Origin: Sycobia sp. Sy_11
Lineage: Eukaryota; Arthropoda; Insecta; Hymenoptera; Epichrysomallidae
Assembly: GCA_018907035.1 (NCBI GenBank)
Contig: JACCIC010000019.1
Coordinates: 2,008,001-2,072,000 of the forward strand
Reading direction: 5' to 3'
Length of the DNA: 64,000 nt
The notes below the pieces were generated by a model, which saw only the letters and a list, made by a program, of their open reading frames with translations, did not search any database and was not told where the DNA came from. The stretch's first letter is position 1. Each line of letters begins with the position of its first letter. Position numbers and translations under genes: made by a program. Below, one piece after another: positions 43,356 to 55,300 of this stretch.

Positions 43356-46300
43356 AGATGATTGTAAAAGTATAAAAATTACTTACATATTTGGTAGAAA
43401 GTGTGATAACCATTCCTTCTTGTCTCGCCCCTTCACATACAATTTTTGCACTCCAGTGCAACAAATGTCTAATGTCCTTTTGAGTCGGTGATAAGGAATA
43501 TCGCCAGAATCCCATTCAATTCCATGATATTCACGTTGCAACCAGTCTACTGTTTTTTTTTCACTCCAAGTTAATTCGCTCCATGGAAATGGTGACTTAA
43601 AGAGGTACACGGTGGGCAGTGCACCTTTTTCTAAACTCAGCAAACTAAATTCTTTTAAAATAAAGCTTTGCGGGCCACTTGTTTGGAATCCCTGTATGTC
43701 GCAGAGGAATACTTTATCTTCCGGACATTTCAAGATATTTTTTCTAAAAACAACCTCATATTGTCGTACTCTTGACATTATGCACTTCTATACACTTATT
43801 TTAGAAGCTGGAGTGATGACTAGAAATGTAAAGTTTCGTGCTCACATTCTCATTTTATATCAGGATTCTCCGCCTCCCGAAATTAGCCACTCTTTTACGA
43901 TTGGTTGAGTAAAAAACATCAATGTAGGTGCGTATGGGTGAAGGAAGGTCAGTTTATTTAGTTTGAACTTTGATTAGAGGGAACGCTTATGCTTGTATGT
44001 AGGAGAGGGAACGCAATGATCTGATTGGACGAACGTAATCGAAGACATTCATGTTGTCCTACCGCTCACACAGAAAACACTTTCCCAATTGGTTGCTAAA
44101 AAAAGACAGGTGATGGTCTGTGATGATGACGGCAAGACGATATATCCCTCCTCCCGATTTTAAAGCACAGTCTAGTGTTTTCATCACACTCAATATTTTC
44201 CGTTCACCTCTGATTTCTCCTTCCACTTCTTTACTTTCCTTTAAAAGAGGCCAATTTTCTTGAAAGAACACACTCGCTGCAACGCAGTCACATAAGTTCA
44301 GTTTAAATTTTTCTCTTTTGTGATTCTCTTAATTTTTTTGTCTAAATTTATATCGCAGTAAAGAAGTTTGTTGGTGACTTTATTCTTTTTTTACTAGTTT
44401 AACAGTAAACATAAAAGTGAAAATGGCTTCAATTGCATCTATCGAACGTCTTGTGCAACTTTACCGTGGAATTTTAGAAAGTGTGCACATGTGCAGTAAA
44501 GATGATATTCGTTATTGGCTAGCTATGGCTGATTTATCCATAAAGGAAGTGAGGGAAAAAATGGAAGACATTAATCTTTCTCGAGGAGAAAAGCAAAAGT
44601 GTTCAACTTGCTTTGTTAACATTTCGTGTATACAAGCAGGACTTGAATGGCACCTTCATCATGGAGGAAGTCTTAACTCTGACGAGACAGAAGCTAAGGT
44701 GGAATGGCGTGATGTCCAATCTGCTTTTAAAAATCGAATTAGGTCTGGTGTAGTTGTAAATTTGAATCATGTAGACATTCTTAGCTTCTTAACTGACGCA
44801 GAAAAGATCTTTCAAAATAAGGTGAAAGCATGCTTAGAAGAATTTAGTGCAATCAAAGTAAATTCTGATTTCATGTCACAGTTTGCCGTACAGAAAAATG
44901 GTGAGGAATTGACAGATATGAAATATTTTACGACACAGAGTGCTACAGTTTACCTGTCCACCGATTTACTGAAATGGTTTGAGGAATATATTAGGAATCC
45001 TCTTCTTGCACATTTGGAAGAGTTTCAGGAAAAGGATTCAGGATGGACCTTGAAAAGTATTATTAGTCTATGCATCAACATGAAAAAATTTTCTCCTCAC
45101 AAGGGCAGATCATATATACCTCTTCCAAAGTTCATAATATCCAAAAAGGCATGTGTTAATGTTCGTAATAGTGATAATCAGTGCTTTAAATATGCTATAC
45201 TTTCAGCTTTATATCCTAATGTAATTAATCCTCAAAGAGTCCAGAATTATTATCAGTATACGAATGAATTGAACTTTGATGATATTGAATTTCCAGTTAA
45301 ACTGAAAGATGTTGCAAAATTCGAAAAATTAAATATTATTTCTGTAAATGTGTATATGCTTAGAAAGATTGGACAGAAATATGAGGTAGCACCTTGTCAC
45401 ATTACATCCAATAAGCAGGAGAAACATGTAAACCTTCTCCTCATTCAAGATTACTACATCGATGAATTCGAAGAAAATAATATTCATGATGATAATGCTA
45501 GCTCGCCAAAATACCATTATGTTTGGATTAAAAATTTGTCTAGACTTTTAAGCTCACAACTGAATAAAGCCCATGCAAAATCATTTCATTGCGAAAGGTG
45601 TTTACAAATTTTTTATAATGAAGAGAAGCTGAAAAATCACGAATACTATTGTAAGAATATGAGCGAATGCAGAATCAATTTGCCAAATAATTCCAATAAT
45701 ATTCTTAAATTTGAAGAACATAAAAAGAGTGAGAAAGTGCCATTTGTCATTTATGCAGATTTCGAATGTCTGTTGCAGCCTACTCAGAATGAGAACGCTT
45801 TTCAGCGTCACGAAGCATATAGCATTGGATATTATTTAAAATGTAGTTATGATGACAAATTGTCGGCTTACAAATCGTATAGACAGAAGAGTACAGATGA
45901 CGAGACACCTGCACAGTGGTTTGTTCGTGAACTCAAATCCATTGGAGAGCATATCGATCGACTCTATAAGACACCAAAACCAATGAATCTAACTGATCTT
46001 GAAGAATTACAGTTTCGATGGTCGTCTGTTTGTCATATATGTGGCAATAAATTTGAAAAGGATCAACTTCCTGTACGAGATCATTGCCATCTTACAGGAC
46101 GGTATGTTTATTAGATTATTTTATAATTTATTCAATATTTTAGATAAAAAGAAAAAAAAACAATAATTGTTTTTTCTCTCCAGTTTCAGAGGAGCAGCTC
46201 ATAATTCATGTAACTTGAATTATAAAGACTCGAGGTTTATTCCTGTTATTTTTCATAATCTTAATTATGATACACACTTTATTTTAAAAGAAATTGGTAC

Positions 46301-49300
46301 GTCTTCGTTGATGAAAGGTCGAGTTTCTCTAATACCCCACAACAAAGAAAAGTATATTTCATTTACAAAGTTCATAGATGGTTGTGATGTTAGTTTTAGA
46401 TTTATTGATTCATGGCGATTTTTACCATCATCTTTAGAAAAATTAGCATCATATCTACAAAATGTACCATTAGCTGTAAAGGAATTTGAATTAGATGGAT
46501 TTTCAAATGAAAATATTCATCTTCTTAGGCGGAAAGGCATATTTCCATACGATTTCGTAGATGGATTAGATAAATTAAACTGTAGAAAACTGCCAGAGAA
46601 AAACGAATTTTATAACCAATTAACCGATTCACATATTACCGATGAAGACTACATGCATGCTGTTCAAGTATGGGATAGATTCAATATCACAACTTTAGGA
46701 GAATATTCCGACTTATATTTAAAAACAGATGTTTTACTGTTAGCTGATGTCTTTGAAAGTTTTCGAGAAACATCTATTGAAGCCTACGGCTTATGCCCTG
46801 CTCACTTTTACACAACTCCCGGCTTGACATTTGCAGCAGCTCTTAAAATGACAAAAGTTGAATTGGAACTTCTAACAGATATTGATATGTTATTATTCAT
46901 CGAATCAGGCATTCGAGGAGGAATAAGCCAGTGCTGTAATCGATATGCGAAGGCAAATAATCCGTACATGGGTTCGTCATACGATAAAAACAAGAGAAAA
47001 AAAACACTTTTATATTATGATATTAATAATTTATATGGATGGGCGATGGCACAGCATCTGCCAACGGGAAAATTTAAATGGATTGACTATGAATCCAATC
47101 CAGATTTTTTCAATGCTCCAGCAGATTCAGATATAGGCTATATTGCTGAGGTATATTTAGAGTATCCTGAAGAAATTCATGATGAACATCGTGATTTACC
47201 TTTCTGTGCAGAGCATCGTACACCTCCAGGCTCATCGCAGAAGAAACTTCTCACTACTTTGGACGATAAGAAAAGATATGTTATTCACTACCGAACACTC
47301 AAACAGGCACTGGATAATGGTCTTCGGCTAAAAAAGGTATATAGAATTTTGAGTTTTGAGCAAAAACCATGGCTTAAACCATACATAGAGTTTAATACAG
47401 AAAAGAGGAAACGAGCAAAGAATGAATTTGAAAAACTCTTTTACAAACTTTTAATTAATGCAGTTTATGGAAAATGCATCGAGAGAGAAAGATCTCGTGT
47501 GGATGTACGATTAGTGAATAAATTTACAGGTCGATATGGAGCAGAAGCACGTATAGCTTTACCCAATTTTCATAGCTGTGCAATTTTCGATGAAAATTTG
47601 GTTGCTATACAGCTCAAAAAGACAAGTGTTACAATTAAAAAACCTATATACGTTGGTCTTTGCATTCTGGACTTATCGAAGACACTAGTTTATGATTTTC
47701 ACTACTCTTATATGAAAAAGCGAGTGGGAGAAAAATGTAAACTGCTATATACTGACACCGACAGTTTGATATACGAAGTGGAAGACATTGATATGTATAA
47801 AATTATGAAAGAAGATATTCACAGATTTGATACTTCTGACTATGATGAAAATAATCCATATGGAATACCTCGATCAAATAAAAAAATACCAGGATTAATG
47901 AAGGACGAATGTAATGGAAAAATTATGATGGAATTTATTGGTTTACGCAGCAAAATGTATAGTATTTTAGTGGATGGAGGAGAAATAGTAAAAAAAGCTA
48001 AAGGTATAAAATCGAATGTTGTAAAGAAGACAATTACATTTGAAGATTATCGGAAATGTCTTGATGACCTGGTCATTATACATCGCGAGCAGTGTAACAT
48101 CCGTTCTAAATTACATATAGTATATACTGAAAAACAGAAAAAAATTGCTTTAAGTCCATATGATGATAAAAGATTCTTACTAACAAATAGTACAGATACT
48201 TTACCGTGGGGGCACTATAGAATTATGGAAGAACAGATGGCACAAGCTGCATGTAAAATAGAGAGGGAAATATTAAACGAAGCAAGTCATCCAAAAGAGA
48301 GAGACATCGAGATAAAGAACGCTTACAATGAGACTAATGAAAGAGCTGTGGGAGTGGGGATAGATAGTGATGTAGGAGAACTAAGACATGAAGTCAGTAA
48401 TAAATCTAGAGTGAGCTGTGTAGAAGTGCATGCAGAAGAGAGGGGAAAAAAAAAAAAAACAAAGAATTATATTCATAATTTTAATTTATTCATTTCTTTT
48501 TGTTATATAGAATGGATCTAGCTACTTTAAATAAAATTGCCGAGAGCGAGTTCCTGCCGACGAAGAAATGTACAGAATTGGAGAAAAATAAGCAGTATAT
48601 GGAAACTGCTCTCAAGCTAGTTACGACTCGATATGGTGCGAAAATTATAGCAGAACTTGACGATAGTTTTCAAATATTTTTCAAATATTTTACCACAGAA
48701 GATATCGTCAGCAATATTAAAGGACCAAGAATTTTTCGAAAATCTAGTAAATACTGCAAATAAAGGATGTTTATTTTTACTTTATCAAGGCGGAAGTTGT
48801 TTTAAATTTGATAAATGTACTTCTTAAGAAAGAATGCAATAAATATATTTCATGTTAAAAAAAAAAAATCATTTATTTTTCAAATAATGATATACATGTA
48901 TGCATAATAATTACATAAATAAATCAGATTATAAAAATATTGCAATGTTGTTTTCTTATTTACTGAAAAACTAATGTCCTTAAACCTATTCTTACATAAA
49001 TTAGTATTATTTATAAATTTGATTTATAACATAATTAAATTAAAAAACTTCATTTTTATCTATCCAACTATTATGTTCACTATTGAATCCTAGCCACTTT
49101 ACGTATACGCGATTACCAGTTTTCTTTAATACTTTTTCAACTAGATAAATTTCAGGATACTTAGTTTTTTGCATTTCACTCTCATAAAAGCCACCAGAAA
49201 CAGGTTTATCATAATAGTCTTTAATGTGATAGGTTATTGGATTAGTCTTTATAACTCTTGTTATTGTAAAAATTTCAGTTGACCAGTTTGGTGTATATCC

Positions 49301-52300
49301 TTTTTCAAAAATATTTTTTATTTTACTTATTCGTACATTATCTCCTACTTTGTATTTTGCTTTTTTCATATTCATATTTTCAATTGGAAAATGCTTCTTT
49401 ATCTCTTCTGCATTTCTTTTGGTTACATTTGAAGGCTCAATTCCTATTGTTCGATGCTTTCTTGAATTATAAACTTCGAGTAAATCTGGTAGGATATCCA
49501 TCCATTTATAGTTTCCCTGCTTACTGAATTGTATCCACATTGCATTTTTTAACGTTCTATTAAATCGTTCACATATGCTTGCATGAAGATTACTGTGCGA
49601 AGAATATAGATTTATTTTATACTTTTTCATGAGATTTTGAAAGTGAGAATTGTAAAATTCTTTTCCTTGATCAGTTTGTAGATTAGATGGTACTCGTCCT
49701 TGTTTCAATATCTCATTCATAGCCTTAGTAACATCATTGCCACTCTTTGACCTTACTGGAATGGCCCATGCAAATTTTGAAAATATATCAATGACAGTGA
49801 GTAAATAACGAAAACCTTTATTGTCCTTCGAGAAAGGAATCATTTCTACAAGATCAGCCTGCCATGTCTCATCTATTGTACGTATATCATATTTTCTTCG
49901 CTCATATCTACGACGTGCTGGTTTGTGCAACTCTTCAACCACTTTTTCGCGGTACATATTTTTTTTCAATCTCTTTTATAATATTGTTTGTGTTTTTAAC
50001 AAGTTCCGTTACCTTCTCTTTCAAATTATCGTATTTTTTAATAAGATCCCCCAGTTTTGCTTCTATGGACAAGCGAATAGCTTCATGCCTTTGCTCACAA
50101 TCTTGAACGTATTTAAGCGATTCAGAAATTTCAAATGATAACACATCTACCTGGGTCTTTAGTGCTATATTCAAAATTTTCACGCTAATTGCGTCATTTT
50201 CTTCTTTAGCTTCCCCAATATTACAAAGTCGTTTACTTTCGATATTATAATTTCCATTCAATGTAGCAATGAAGCCAATACCTGGAGGGCCTCGACTCCC
50301 TTTCGAGACCTCTAACGTTCTTCCAAACACGTCGAGACTCATGTTGCTACTGATGAAATCGTCTATGAACGTATCAATATATGCATCTTATTTCGCGTAA
50401 TTCTTCAATAATGGATTGAATTTCATTGACGTGATTGTTATTTCCAGCAGATTGTTCAGCAGTTAGTAATCTTAGTCTCTCAACAAGCTCATTCGGATCA
50501 TCCCAGTATACTAACTCTATTGAAGAATTTTTCTTTGCTATTTTATATTTAGGTAAGATTGCTCCTCCTCCCTTTTTTTTTGTACGAGTAGCACTGTTGC
50601 GAAACATCGGTGCAATGATGTTGAAATATTTTCGACTCTTCGATGAGCGTATAGATCCATCTTTGCTATGTTTTTTCCGGTGAGCACTTGTTGCTTCCAG
50701 AATACTGCGATAATTATCACGATCTGCTGAACTTATCAGTGTGTCATCTGGTTCTTTTTTTATGAGTAGCTCCATTAGTCCATTACTTTTAGGATAAGTT
50801 AAATCTTTCACTTTTATTTTATTATCATCAAATTTAATTTCAGAATCACCAAGCATGTATGCTCCTCCAATATTTCTTACTCCATATATGTTATCAAATT
50901 TACTGCGGCTTTGGTCTAAAATATTGGTTTTATCACTGTCTTCATGCATGGATTTAAATGTTGAATTCATCATTGAGTTGTCCAATGAGGCAAAATCATC
51001 ATCGGAATTTTTTAAATTTCTTTTTATTGCAAAGCAGTCAAAGCCTTTTCTGTATCTTCCATTATCCATCGCTCTATCTTTGTCAATAACAACAAATCCA
51101 TATTTATCATTTTTCCAGCATTCAGAACAAAGATTTCGAAAGTCGTTAAAAGTCAGATCAGTATTGACATGATCATCATAAATATGTTTTAAATTCACAT
51201 CATCTTGGCGATAAATTACTAACATATTAATATTATCTCTAATAAGATGTTTTGGAATATGAGCATATGATTGGCATAGGTAGAAGCAGTCTACACTTTT
51301 ATGTCTCCCCATGCAGAAAAATGCTCTCACGTTATCCTGCTTCTCACAAGCTACATCATCAAAAATCATAATTGAATTGGGCAATGCTTCATCTGGTGAT
51401 ATTACAGATTCATGTTCACTAAACGGCAGATATGTCACACTTTCAATAGGTTCTAAAATTTTTTGCAGAAATTGATACTTTGGCTGATTTAACGATTTTG
51501 AATAAACGTACACATTCTCGAATCTAAGGCCATTGGGATGAGTGATTAAAGCTAATAAGCTATTTGTTTTCCCGCAGTTTGATGGACCGCAGAATACTGC
51601 TCGTATACTATCTGGTAGTAACTCTCCATGCCGCCTTTTCCTTTTTTTTCTCAATTCCAAAATCAAAGTTGGTGATGGGGAGTTTGATTGTTTGCTCAGT
51701 GAAATCCATGTTCCCGTGACTATGTCAAATATATCATTGAACGATGAAAATATATAAATGCATGTTTTATAGTTTTTTCAAAGCAGTTGTAAAATAGTAG
51801 TCGAACATGATTGTTCATAAATCTCGAAAACAGTCGAAACGTGGCGGAAGATTACTCGATAGAGTAATCAACAATTTACCGTTTGAAATGCATCTTCCTG
51901 GATATCAATACTGTGGTCCAGGAACTAAATTAAAGAAGCGAATAAAAAGAGGTGATTCAGGAATTAATCCGCTTGATCAAGCATGTAAAGAACATGACAT
52001 GCAGTATGCCAATAAAAACAGTAATCGTAATATTGCTGATATGAAGCTTGCTGATAAGGCTTGGCAGCGGGTTAAAGCAAATGATTCTACTCTTGCTGAG
52101 AAAGCCGCTGCTCTAGCTGTTGCAAGTGCTATGAAATTAAAGGCAAAAACTGGAATGGGACTAAAATTCAGCAAGTTGGTTACGGCAGCGAAAAAATCAT
52201 TAAAAGCAAGCAAAAATTCGCACAAAGTCATTCAATCTGCATTAAAGGGTGCTCGTCAAGCTGTTAAGAACAATGGTGGAAAAAAGAAAGTTATTGTTCC

Positions 52301-55300
52301 ACGTGTTCTACCACTTCCATCTAAAATTGGTGGAGTTCTTCCATTTCTTATACCACTATTTGCAGGACTCAGTGCAACTGGTGCTTTAGCAGGAGGTGCT
52401 GCTGGAATAGCAAAAGCAGTAAATAGTGCTAAAGCTGCACACAAAGATTATGAAGAAAGTAAGCGACATAATAAGACGATGGAAGCTATTGCTTTAGGTA
52501 AAGGTCTCTATCTTATGCCATATAAGCATGGAATGGGGTTATTTCTGAAACCGCATATCGGACATGGACAAGTTAAAAAAAAAAAACTTCGATTTAACTT
52601 TGCCAAATCGTGCATTATCAGATTATGATCTTATGAAATATGCACGTATATTAAAAATTCCATATTTTCGAGGCGTTTTCATGAGAAATAATCTGCCTCA
52701 TAATGGTCCATGGTACAATGAATCTGCTATTGTTAATCTTGATGATTCACAGAATAAAGGTACTCATTGGGTGTAATTGTGGTCACCTTTGTCTTCATTT
52801 CTTAACCGATAGTCTATAAAGAAGGACTTGATTGTCTAAATTTAATCATTCTCGGTCAATCAGTCATGGAAGATAGTTTCACTTTGACTCTCTCAGGCAG
52901 ATCTTCTGTTTTAGAAGCTGATTATTTCCCCTCTATTGAACTCGCAAAGCATAAAAAATTTGCTTTAGGCTTAGTCGAACTGTTAACCTTTAACTCAATA
53001 CCGAATATTGACAATACAAATAATAAACTACATTTACAGTGGGAAGTGGTTACTATTCCCACCGGTAGTTACGAGATTAACGATATCCATCAATTTTTAT
53101 CAACGACATTGAAATCAAAAGGAATTGACTTTTCCTTGAAAGCCAATAATAACACATTTAGAAGTGAAATAAAGTGCAGTGTTCCATTAGATCTTAGTCC
53201 TCAAACATCGATAGGTAGTCTTCTCGGCTTTACTCCTCGTATTCTCAAGGAAAATACTGAGCACAGTTCTGATTATAAAAATTAATAATTTTCGGGGTTC
53301 AAAAACTATTCATCTTTGTCATAAATTCCATTTTTACAATGAATGCTATCTTAATATTTGAAAAATGTACTCATTGGGAATTTCCAAAAATTCTCCATTG
53401 TATAAGTCGATCTAAAAATGACGAAACAAAATTCTAAAAATTCATCAGTGTCGTGTTCGAGAGTCAATTGCTCATTACGAAATCCACGCACATCAGCCAT
53501 ACACAGCACTAAGCTTTGATAACAATGACGAAATTCGTATTTCTATCCAACATCAAGATTTGTGTCTTCTACCATCACGAAGTTCTATCCATATTACTGG
53601 AAAGTTTAAAAAAACTGATGGCAACTTGCCTATGAAATCTAGATTTGTTAACAATGCTATTTGTCATCTTTTTGATGAAATTCGCTATGAAATTAATGGA
53701 GTAGAAATAGACAAAAGTAAAAATGTCGGATTAAGTAGTGTGATGAAAGGGTGGACTTCGTTTATTCCCAATGAGACTCTCATGCTTGAAAATGCAGGCT
53801 GGCTTGGCAATGAAGAAGCGTCGAAATCTCTGGTGGATAAACAAGGAAACTTTGACATTGCTATTCCACTGAGTATGATTTTGGGCTTTGCAGAAGATTA
53901 CAAAAAAATAGTAGTTAATATGAAGCATGAACTTATTCTCATAAGATCAAGATCGGATATTAATGCAATAATCCACGAAGGTACGACAGTTGGTAATAAT
54001 ATTATATATGAAGAATGTGACATAAAAATAAGCAAGATTGAATGGCTAATGCCTTATGTCATTGCATCTGATAAACAAAAAATACAACTTTTAAATTTTA
54101 TTAGCAAGGATAGTCCTATCTCAATGTGTTATCGTTCATGGGAACTATTTGAATATCCTGTTCTACCAAGCGCTAATAAACATATCTGGACAGTGAAAAC
54201 TTCCAATCAATTGGAAAAACCTCGTTTTATCATTCTTGGCTTACAGACGAAGAAAAAAAATGAGCTTACTGCAAATGCAAGTCGTTTTGATCATTGTAAT
54301 ATAAGTAATGTGAGGCTTTTCTTAAATTCACAATATTATCCATATAATAATCTAAATCTTGACATTGCTAATAATCAATATGCACTACTCTATGATATGT
54401 ATGCAAATTTTCAAAAAGCATACTATGCAAGAAATCCTCAACCACTCCTTACAAGGACAAACTTTCTTTACAATGAACCACTCATAGTTATCGATTGTTC
54501 GCGACAAAATGAATCTATAAAGAACGCTCCTGTAGATGTGCGGCTAGAAATTGAGGCAAGGAATAACTTCCCAAACAATACTACAGCTTATTGTTTGATC
54601 TTGCATGACCGCATCGTTCAGTATAATCCAATAAGCGGAGATGTGAGAAAGATTATTTAAATAGACAATTGATAATATTACGAAGCGAAACTCCTAAAAT
54701 TATTCTATTAGTCCTCCATTAGCAACCAACAGAAAAAAAGAAAAAAAACAACTAAAAAGTAGAATTAATAGCTATAGGCATACTGGCACATTTCAAGGCG
54801 CACTGCCCGCTCCTCCAGGCACTTCTCGATTCGAAAGGCACCTTGAGTAATTCGTGGGTGTGACGTCGGACGGGATACTGGCACAATTTTGAGGAGTGGG
54901 AGTGTGCCAGAATGAATGTATACGTTCTGGCACAGTTTTGCCTGTGCCAGAATGCCTATATGCCAGTATGCCTATAGCCTACCTACTAATATATATCCAT
55001 ATGTAAGCGGTGAGTGTATTATATATAATATATAGGACTATCCCAGAAAACTTCAAGTGACAGTTTAACAGGAAGTTTTGTTAATAAGCTTTTGATTATG
55101 AATGGTAGTAAAGATATAAAAGTTGAATTATTATTTTATTTTTATAATAATATTATTATTATTACGCTCATTATTATTACGCTCATTATTATTTTATGAT
55201 TGTAATCAAAATTAAGCTAAATCTCGTTACAAATATCGACATTACTCACAAATTCTAGTCAAGGTGGCCTATGCATAATACTCATAAAATTTACCCTGCT

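Larger units (their letters stand above)
39122..54987 (+). mobile_element. full-length Polinton/Maverick element, 15,866 bp
   Basis: The element is bounded by 358-bp terminal inverted repeats starting 5'-AG and by a 6-bp duplication AATATA. It encodes the defining Polinton set: protein-primed DNA polymerase B, integrase, packaging ATPase, adenovirus-like protease (fragment), and capsid proteins. Gene order from the left is orphan gene (+), orphan gene (-), polymerase (+), small protein (+), integrase (-), coiled-coil protein (-), ATPase (-), phospholipase A2 protein (+), protease (+), penton-like (+) and major capsid (+). It lies in intron 1 of the cysteine-rich gene, in the same orientation as that gene as drawn. 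Its capsid genes relate it to adintovirus-like entities, but several are broken, so virion production by this copy is unlikely as the sequence reads. Confidence 0.96.
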
